From: Brevundimonas sp. UBA7534 | GTDB taxonomy: Bacteria > Pseudomonadota > Alphaproteobacteria > Caulobacterales > Caulobacteraceae | Assembly: GCF_002479325.1 (NCBI RefSeq) | Contig: NZ_DLMO01000126.1 | Location: 1 to 11,202 of the forward strand | Length of the DNA: 11,202 nt | Direction: 5' to 3' | Shown here: positions 7,372 through 11,202 of the stretch, one piece after another | Numbering within the stretch: position 1 is the first letter of the stretch | Layout of the letters: each line of letters begins with the position of its first letter | Program-made: the position numbers and the translations under genes | Notes under the pieces: generated by a model | What the model was told of the DNA's origin: nothing | What the model saw: only the letters and a program-made list of their open reading frames with translations | Database searches by the model: none

Positions 7372-7605
7372 TCAGTAGGGCTCCATCGCGCGGACCTGGC
7401 CTGAGGCGGACACGGTGCAGACGGACCGATAGGAGCCCGTGCCCATCGTCATCCGATACTCTCCGCGGCCCGTTTCGGTCACGCTGATCGGCACGCTCGA
7501 TCCGCGAGGCTGACTCTGAAAGTCGTCGGCGCGGCGCGAACACGCGTCCTGGGCGGCCTGGGGCGCGCCCCCGTTTTGGTTTCGGAGATCGGCGTTATGT
7601 TTAAT
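7372..7605 (-). CDS. Orphan reading frame for a small two-cysteine protein, start unclear, possibly broken
   Basis: This frame ends with TGA at 7374-7372 and encodes about 77 residues: an APQAAQDACSRR segment, then VPISVTETGRGEYRMTMGTG and SVCTVSASGQVRAMEPY. The Cys pair and the beta-rich pattern resemble the mature part of small periplasmic alphaproteobacterial proteins. It has no signal peptide and no ATG, GTG or TTG near the front. It directly follows the DUF6456 stop in the same frame. One candidate is ATT at 7605-7603, 6 nt after GGAGGG within the DUF6456 end. Alternatively, adding one G to the GGGGG run near 7569-7573 would join it to an ATG overlapping the DUF6456 end. It could also be a 5'-deleted remnant. 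The coding signal is real; its status is unresolved. Confidence 0.4.
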   Translation of the reverse strand: MKHNADLRNQNGGAPQAAQDACSRRADDFQSQPRGSSVPISVTETGRGEYRMTMGTGSYRSVCTVSASGQVRAMEPY

Positions 7606-7608
7606 GGT

Positions 7609-8325
7609 TCACCCTCCGATCCCATAATGCTCGGCCAAGGCCTGGAGGCCCTGTTTCAGCAGGGTTTTGCCCTGGCGGCGGCGCAGGCCCAGGCCCGTCT
7701 CGGCCAGTTTCAGACTGTCGCCGTGGACGCAGATGCGGCTGACGATGGGGCGCAGGCGCGGGCCGACGGCGCTCAAGGCCTGGTCCACCCGGCGCGCGGC
7801 CGCCAGGACGCGCTCGCCCGGCTCCATCCGCGCGGCCGTGCCCGAACCGGCGCGGGGCAGGGCGTCCCAGCGCATGGTCAGCGAGACGCCGCCCGCCGCC
7901 CTTTCGGCGTCGTCGCGCAGCCGCTCGCCGGCGGCCGCCTCGGCCGGGGTCAGCCAGGGCCGCCCGGCCGCGTCCTTCCTCCGGGCCAGCCAGGCGATGG
8001 GGCTTTCGCCCAGATTGGCCGGACGGGCGACCAGCCGGCCGTCGGCCTGCATCACCGCGCGCGTTCCCGCGATCATGCCCGGTCGACCCGGGGGCGGGGG
8101 CGCGGCGTCCGTCGCCGGGTCGGCGCGCGCCGTCCAGCCGCCTTCGGACCGGGCGCGCAGGCCGGGCCGATCGACCAGGGCGCGGAACTCGTCCTCCGTC
8201 AGGCTCAGGTTGACCCGGGCGCGGCGGTCCGGCCCCAGCCGCAGGCCATAGCCCGCGCCCTCCACGCCCAGCCAGGCGCCGGGCCGCGCCAGCAGCCGGC
8301 GCGCCCGCTCCACCGCCCGGCTCAT
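7609..8325 (-). CDS. DUF6456 domain protein
   Basis: This is a 238-residue soluble protein. The N-terminal region (about 1-66) contains ARRLLARPGAWL, GPDRRARVNL and an FRALVDRPGL segment that reads like a small winged-helix module. A low-complexity Ala/Pro linker follows. The C-terminal DUF6456 domain (about 107-235) starts with ESPIAWLARRKDAAGRPWL, then AGERLRDD, MRWDAL, ALSAVGPRL and a basic KTLLKQGLQALAEHYG end. This matches the family as I recall it. No function is established. The start is ATG at 8325, overlapping the upstream stop as ATGA, which implies translational coupling to the DnaA-like gene; a longer open frame reaching 8712 is only overlap with that gene. Co-expression with a DNA-binding partner suggests a regulatory role, which is inference. 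Family confidence is good. Confidence 0.82.
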   Translation of the reverse strand: MSRAVERARRLLARPGAWLGVEGAGYGLRLGPDRRARVNLSLTEDEFRALVDRPGLRARSEGGWTARADPATDAAPPPPGRPGMIAGTRAVMQADGRLVARPANLGESPIAWLARRKDAAGRPWLTPAEAAAGERLRDDAERAAGGVSLTMRWDALPRAGSGTAARMEPGERVLAAARRVDQALSAVGPRLRPIVSRICVHGDSLKLAETGLGLRRRQGKTLLKQGLQALAEHYGIGG

Positions 8326-8675
8326 TGCGCCAGCTCGCAGCGCGGGGCCTGGTAGAGCGCCTGGATGCAGGTCTCCAACTCGTTCAGCAGATCGTCGATG
8401 GCCAGGCTGTCGCGCGCGTCCTCGGCCCATCGGCAGGCCGCCCCCGCCGTCGCCCGGTTCAGCCCGAACACATGGCCGACCCGCTCCAGCGTCCAGCCGA
8501 AGGCGACGTGCGACAGATACATGGCCAGCCAGCGCGCCTTGGACGTGCGCGGATCCAGCCGCCCGCCGCCGACCATCCGGTCCGGCCGCGCCCCCGTGCG
8601 GGCCGCCACCAGATGCATGGCCACCCCGGCCCGCACCCGGTCCTCGGCGCTGACCGGCACCCTGTAGTCCTCCAT
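8322..8675 (-). CDS. DnaA domain IV-like helix-turn-helix protein
   Basis: This is a 117-residue protein without DnaA's ATPase domain. Its core (about 45-90) reads SKARWLAMYLSHVAFG, then LERVGHVFGLNRATAGAACRWAED. This parallels the C-terminal domain of DnaA, where an AMYL helix is followed by IGxxFGxRDHTTVxHA, the helix-turn-helix that contacts DnaA boxes. The key RDHTT positions read NRATA here, so binding to a classical DnaA box is not assured. The C-terminus is acidic and helical (DDLLNELETCI). The ATG at 8675 has a good ribosome site, GGGAGG, 9 nt upstream. It is the first gene of an operon with DUF6456 (4-bp overlap) and is divergent from ctrA. Related small HTH proteins exist in alphaproteobacteria, function unknown to me. 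The fold is likely; the role is inferred. Confidence 0.75.
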   Translation of the reverse strand: MEDYRVPVSAEDRVRAGVAMHLVAARTGARPDRMVGGGRLDPRTSKARWLAMYLSHVAFGWTLERVGHVFGLNRATAGAACRWAEDARDSLAIDDLLNELETCIQALYQAPRCELAQ

Positions 8676-8731
8676 GTGAAACGCCTCCCGTCACGAACAT
8701 CCAGAGCGCCATCCTAGAACGGCTGGCCCTC

Positions 8732-8762
8732 GTGATAGGAAAATCATCCTATATCGCGTCAA
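8732..8762 (-). promoter_or_regulatory. Predicted promoter and operator of the DnaA-like/DUF6456 operon
   Basis: On the minus strand TTGACGC (8762-8756) is a perfect Caulobacter-type -35 element. After a 16-bp gap comes CCTATCAC (8739-8732), which matches 6 of 8 positions of the GCTANAWC-type -10, though the gap is longer than the usual 10-14. Within it lies a perfect inverted repeat, ATAGGA-N6-TCCTAT (8735-8752), filling the spacer as a repressor site would. The leader to the ATG at 8675 would be about 50 nt. Confidence 0.45.
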
Positions 8763-8843
8763 TATCGGACGTGGAGCCTTGCGTGACTTGGGGTTGCGGT
8801 CGGGGTGAAAGGCGGGTCGGGCGACGCCGGGCCGAAATCATGG

Positions 8844-9017
8844 TTAATAAATTTCGAATCGTTGACTCGCGACTCTCGACGGCGATTCGCAATTCAGCCT
8901 ACGATTCGACTCAATCGGATGGCGTTAACCCTTCTTAAGGTTTTCCTATCTTAACCTGCGAACAAGGTTACCCGGCCGTTGGTGCGGGTGCTTAACGTCA
9001 AGCTTTGCCTGGAGGGG
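8844..9017 (+). promoter_or_regulatory. ctrA control region: six GANTC sites, TTAA half-sites, ribosome site
   Basis: Together with 8676-8843 this makes 347 bp without a gene. Six GANTC sites lie at 8856-8860, 8864-8868, 8871-8875, 8884-8888, 8903-8907 and 8908-8912. In Caulobacter the CcrM methylase marks GANTC, and GcrA uses that mark to activate the ctrA P1 promoter. TTAA half-sites lie at 8844-8847, 8925-8928, 8935-8938, 8951-8954 and 8992-8995. TTAACC at 8926-8930 and 8951-8956 look like CtrA half-sites, and the pair 8925/8935 has 6-nt spacing instead of the canonical 7. GGAGGGG at 9011-9017 is the ctrA ribosome site. Direct and indirect autoregulation is therefore likely; exact transcription starts are not visible. 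The stretch 8763-8843 shows nothing beyond ordinary GC-rich spacer. Confidence 0.7.
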
Positions 9018-9022
9018 CACGA

Positions 9023-9724
9023 ATGCGCGTCCTGTTGATTGAAGACGATCACGCGACGGCCCAGAGCATCGAGCTGATGCTGAAGTCGGAAGGCTTCAAT
9101 GTCTACACGACCGATCTCGGCGAAGAAGGCATCGATCTGGGCAAGATCTACGACTACGACCTGATCCTGCTTGATCTCAACCTGCCGGACATGAGCGGCC
9201 TTGAGGTCCTGCGCCAGCTGCGCAACGGCAAGATCAACACCCCGGTCATGATCCTGTCGGGCAGCCACGAGATCGAAACCAAGGTCAAGACCTTCGGCGG
9301 CGGCGCCGACGACTATCTGACCAAGCCCTTCCACAAGGACGAGCTGATCGCGCGCACCCACGCCGTGGTCCGTCGCTCCAAGGGTCACGCCCAGGCCATC
9401 ATCCACACCGGCGATATCGCCGTGAACCTGGACGCCAAGACGGTCGAGGTGAACGGTCACCGCGTGCACCTGACGGGCAAGGAATATCAGATGCTGGAGC
9501 TGCTCTCGCTCCGCAAGGGCACGACCCTGACCAAGGAAATGTTCCTGAACCACCTGTACGGCGGCATGGACGAGCCCGAGCTGAAGATCATCGACGTCTT
9601 CATCTGCAAGCTGCGAAAGAAGCTGGCCACCGCCGCCGACGGCAAGCACTACATCGAGACCGTCTGGGGCCGCGGCTACGTCCTGCGCGACCCGGCCGAA
9701 GGTTCGGCCAGCGCCGCCGCCTGA
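9023..9724 (+). CDS. ctrA: Cell-cycle response regulator CtrA
   Basis: This is a 233-residue OmpR-family response regulator, recognisably CtrA, almost identical in large blocks to the Caulobacter protein as I recall it. The receiver domain (about 1-115) has the acidic pocket EDD at 7-9, phospho-acceptor Asp51 in LILLDLNLPDMSG, and Lys in TKPFHKDE. The winged-helix domain (about 125-225) contains LTGKEYQMLELLSLRKGTTL, LNHLYGG and ETVWGRGYVLRDP. CtrA-P binds TTAA-type sites, blocks replication origin firing in Caulobacter and activates many division, motility and polarity genes. The protein ends in Ala-Ala-Ala; in Caulobacter the terminal AA feeds cell-cycle proteolysis by ClpXP. I chose ATG at 9023 because GGAGGGG ends 5 nt before it and the sequence begins exactly like known CtrA; a TTG at 9005 would add six unrelated residues. 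A strong terminator follows. Confidence 0.98.
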   Translation: MRVLLIEDDHATAQSIELMLKSEGFNVYTTDLGEEGIDLGKIYDYDLILLDLNLPDMSGLEVLRQLRNGKINTPVMILSGSHEIETKVKTFGGGADDYLTKPFHKDELIARTHAVVRRSKGHAQAIIHTGDIAVNLDAKTVEVNGHRVHLTGKEYQMLELLSLRKGTTLTKEMFLNHLYGGMDEPELKIIDVFICKLRKKLATAADGKHYIETVWGRGYVLRDPAEGSASAAA

Positions 9725-9746
9725 TCGGTTCGCCTGTTCAAATGAT

Positions 9747-9782
9747 GGAACGCCCGCCGGAAACGGCGGGCGTTTCGTTTTT
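9747..9782 (+). terminator. Intrinsic terminator of ctrA
   Basis: A perfect 11-bp stem, AACGCCCGCCG (9749-9759) with CGGCGGGCGTT (9764-9774), closes on a GAAA tetraloop. It can be extended by a G-U and a G-C pair. T tracts follow (ttt ending at 9775, then five T at 9778-9782). It begins about 23 bp after the ctrA stop and should separate ctrA from the small gene downstream. Confidence 0.9.
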
Positions 9783-9825
9783 CCGGCGCGGGGTTTGGCG
9801 TAGGATGGGGCGAATGGAGGCGACC

Positions 9826-9960
9826 ATGACCGATCCCGTCGAACCGGGCCTGGATCCCGAAGACCTGGACGAGCTGCTGGACGAGGCCCTGGACGAAAGC
9901 TTCCCCGCCAGCGACCCGCCCTCGATCACCCAGCCGCGCGATCCCGACGGCGAGGACTAA
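9826..9960 (+). CDS. Small acidic 44-residue protein
   Basis: This very acidic protein has a DPEDLDELLDEALDESFPASDPPSIT core, given here as its two adjoining parts: DPEDLDELLDEAL and DESFPASDPPSIT. I recall short proteins with a D-x-SFPASDPP motif in many proteobacteria, all of unknown function. I chose the ATG at 9826 because GGAGG at 9816-9820 stands 5 nt before it. The ATG at 9814 overlaps that ribosome site, and the longer frame from 9742 runs through the ctrA terminator. It has no signal peptide or membrane helix and is probably cytoplasmic and partly disordered. Its promoter must lie in 9783-9815. It converges on the xylanase gene with a palindrome between them. Confidence 0.72.
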   Translation: MTDPVEPGLDPEDLDELLDEALDESFPASDPPSITQPRDPDGED

Positions 9961-9966
9961 AATTCT

Positions 9967-9987
9967 CCCTCCCCATTTTGGGGAGGG
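9967..9987. repeat. REP-like palindrome, possible terminator for the xylanase gene
   Basis: CCCTCCCCA (9967-9975) pairs perfectly with TGGGGAGGG (9979-9987) around a 3-nt loop, in the 32 bp between two convergent stops. Read on the minus strand it is followed by AGAATTTT, so it may end xylanase transcription. The same CCCTCCCC/GGGGAGGG arms recur at 11073-11093 and at the right edge, so it belongs to a repeated intergenic family. Confidence 0.65.
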
Positions 9988-9992
9988 TGAGA

Positions 9993-11063
9993 TCAGGCGT
10001 GCGTCTTTCCAAACCCCTTCGCCAGCGCCGCCGCCATCGGGTTCGGCCGGCCGAAGCTGTCGAAGGGCAGGGGCTTGTCCTTGCCGTCGTCCTTGTCGCC
10101 CTGGCGGTACCAGCTGTCGGTGTCGCGCAGGCCCCAGACCGTGAAGGCGTAGCGCTGCGCCTCGGGCAGGGCGGCGAAGGCGGCGGCCAGTTCCGTCACC
10201 CGCGCCGACTGGCGGGCGATGCGGTCGGCCTGTGACCGCAGATCCAGCCGCTTGTCGGTGCGCAGGGTGCAGTCCAGTTCGGAGACATGGAGGGGCAGGC
10301 CGAACTGCGCGGCCTCGGCCATGAAGCGGGCGATGGCGCCCTCCTCGACGTCGATCCACAGGTGGGACTGAAGCCCCAGGCCCTGCAGCGGACAGCCCGC
10401 CTTCAGCAGGCGCTCGACCAGCCGCAGGAACTGCGCGCCCTTGGCCGGAATGCTTTCCTGGTTGTATTCGTTCAGGAACAGGATCGCCTCCGGATCGGCC
10501 TCCCGCGTCCTTTCGAAGGCGCGCAGGATATAGCCGTCGTGGCCGTAGCGGGCCGACCAATGGCAGTCGCGCATCCCCGAGCCGTCGTCCAGGATCGGCT
10601 CGTTGACCACGTCCCAGCCGCGCGCCCGGCCGCGATACCGACCGGCGACCGTGGCGATATAGCCGTCGAAGGCGCGGTCGAAGGCGGCGCCGTCCAGCCC
10701 CGCGAACGCCTGTTCGCCCTGGGCGTACCAGATCAGGGCGTGGCCATGCAGGGCCATGCCGTTGGTCCGGGCGAAGGCGGCGATGCGGTCCGAGCGGTCG
10801 AAGTTGGGCCGGCCCAGGCCGTCGGCCAGCACGTACTCCATCTTCATCTCCCACTCCGGCGTCAGCTGGGAGACCTGCGCCCGCGCCAGGGCGCCCCAGT
10901 CGGGATCGTCCAGCAGATAGGCCTTCACCGCCGCGCCGAACGGGGCGGGGCAGGCCGATTTCAGCGGCGGGATGGAGACCGGCGCCGGCTCGGCGGCGGC
11001 GAACCGGTCGCACGCGGCCAGGGCGAGCGGCGCGGCGAGGAGGGTGCGGCGGGTCGCCATCAT
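9993..11063 (-). CDS. GH10 endo-1,4-beta-xylanase, predicted lipoprotein
   Basis: This is a 356-residue glycoside hydrolase of family 10, which cleaves xylan backbones with retention of configuration. The N-terminus has a twin-arginine-like TRRTLL and a lipobox LAAC with Cys18, so it is probably a lipid-anchored, perhaps Tat-exported, protein. The catalytic domain (about 40-350) shows LTPEWEMKMEYV near 67-78, HGHALIWY at 106-113, acid/base Glu155 in WDVVNEP, LQSHLWI at 231-237 with substrate-site His234, nucleophile Glu262 in HVSELD, and WGLRDTDSWY near the end. All core GH10 residues are present except that the usual His after HxLxW is Tyr113. Two adjacent ATG codons (11063 and 11060) are possible starts; AGAGGG lies just upstream. 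It stands alone, without other xylan-use genes visible, although the window ends shortly after it. Confidence 0.94.
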   Translation of the reverse strand: MMATRRTLLAAPLALAACDRFAAAEPAPVSIPPLKSACPAPFGAAVKAYLLDDPDWGALARAQVSQLTPEWEMKMEYVLADGLGRPNFDRSDRIAAFARTNGMALHGHALIWYAQGEQAFAGLDGAAFDRAFDGYIATVAGRYRGRARGWDVVNEPILDDGSGMRDCHWSARYGHDGYILRAFERTREADPEAILFLNEYNQESIPAKGAQFLRLVERLLKAGCPLQGLGLQSHLWIDVEEGAIARFMAEAAQFGLPLHVSELDCTLRTDKRLDLRSQADRIARQSARVTELAAAFAALPEAQRYAFTVWGLRDTDSWYRQGDKDDGKDKPLPFDSFGRPNPMAAALAKGFGKTHA

Positions 11064-11072
11064 CGTCCCTCT

Positions 11073-11202
11073 CCCTCCCCTTCATGGGGAGGGTGGTCGC
11101 GCAGCGACCGGGTGGGGGCGGCAGGGCGATGCGGGGAGAATATGGGACAAAGCGCGCAGCCCTCCCCACCCGGCTTCGCTTCGCTCAGCCACCCTCCCCA
11201 TG
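11073..11202. repeat. Inverted pair of REP-like elements upstream of the xylanase gene
   Basis: CCCTCCCC (11073-11080) and GGGGAGGG (11086-11093) form a hairpin within the predicted xylanase leader. The copy reading GGGGAGGGTGG, then GGTCGC-gca-GCGACC (sharing that last GG), then CCGGGTGGGG covers 11086-11117. A second copy in the opposite orientation occupies about 11161-11198, with the same flanks but a different inner hairpin (AGCC...GGCT type). The window ends in the second copy, so its outer arm is not seen. Confidence 0.7.

Noticed and set aside
7576..8355. 259-codon plus-strand frame opposite DUF6456
   Set aside because: It is antisense to the DUF6456 gene, and its translation is Gln/Gly/Arg/Pro-rich shadow sequence.
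8732..8938. 68-codon plus-strand frame in the ctrA upstream region
   Set aside because: It runs through the predicted operator and the GANTC cluster, has no ribosome site, and the AT-richer composition is that of regulatory DNA.
1..11202. CRISPR array, phage, toxin-antitoxin or other defence system
   Set aside because: No regular direct repeats, integrase, transposase or defence domain is visible on either strand.

Overview
The window looks like chromosomal DNA from a Caulobacterales alphaproteobacterium, most likely Brevundimonas or a close relative. GC content is very high. There is a near-complete CtrA master regulator, a DivJ-like cell-cycle kinase, and typical alphaproteobacterial small families (DUF1491, DUF4168, DUF1345, DUF6456, SufE). 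GANTC (CcrM methylation) sites are concentrated upstream of ctrA. The genus is inferred from composition and protein resemblance, not from a search. No tRNA, rRNA, CRISPR array, transposase or prophage gene was seen.

Layout. At the left edge is the 3' part of a CPA2/KefB-type cation:proton antiporter (1-1011, +), convergent with a secreted tandem DUF4168 protein (1016-1663, -). After an intergenic region comes a two-gene operon: a secreted zinc nuclease/phospholipase-fold enzyme (1886-2920, +) and a DUF1345 membrane protein (2926-3585, +). DUF1491 (3582-3932, -) ends on the same CTAG as DUF1345. A secreted protein of unknown function (3988-4848, +) then ends on another shared CTAG with the DivJ-like histidine kinase (4845-6506, -). 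SufE (6667-7107, +) diverges from the kinase and is followed by an unlisted 59-residue gene with a TTG start (7172-7351, +). On the minus strand, a DnaA-domain-IV-like DNA-binding protein (8322-8675) and a DUF6456 protein (7609-8325) overlap by 4 bp. A small orphan reading frame without a normal start (7372-7605, -) lies just downstream of them. Then comes a roughly 350-bp regulatory region and ctrA (9023-9724, +) with a strong intrinsic terminator, a 44-residue acidic protein (9826-9960, +), and a GH10 xylanase lipoprotein (9993-11063, -) bordered by REP-like palindromes that run to the right edge.

How it fits together. The central 4.5 kb resembles a cell-cycle neighbourhood. A DivJ-like kinase (which in Caulobacter acts through DivK to control CtrA activity) lies about 2.5 kb from ctrA. 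ctrA shares its upstream region with an operon encoding a protein that resembles the DNA-binding domain of the replication initiator DnaA. The shared region carries six GANTC sites within 57 bp, several TTAA half-sites of the kind CtrA recognises, and a perfect inverted repeat inside a predicted minus-strand promoter. The DnaA-like/DUF6456 pair divergent from ctrA is the best candidate here for an uncharacterised regulatory system. The remaining genes look like ordinary envelope, metabolic or hypothetical genes.
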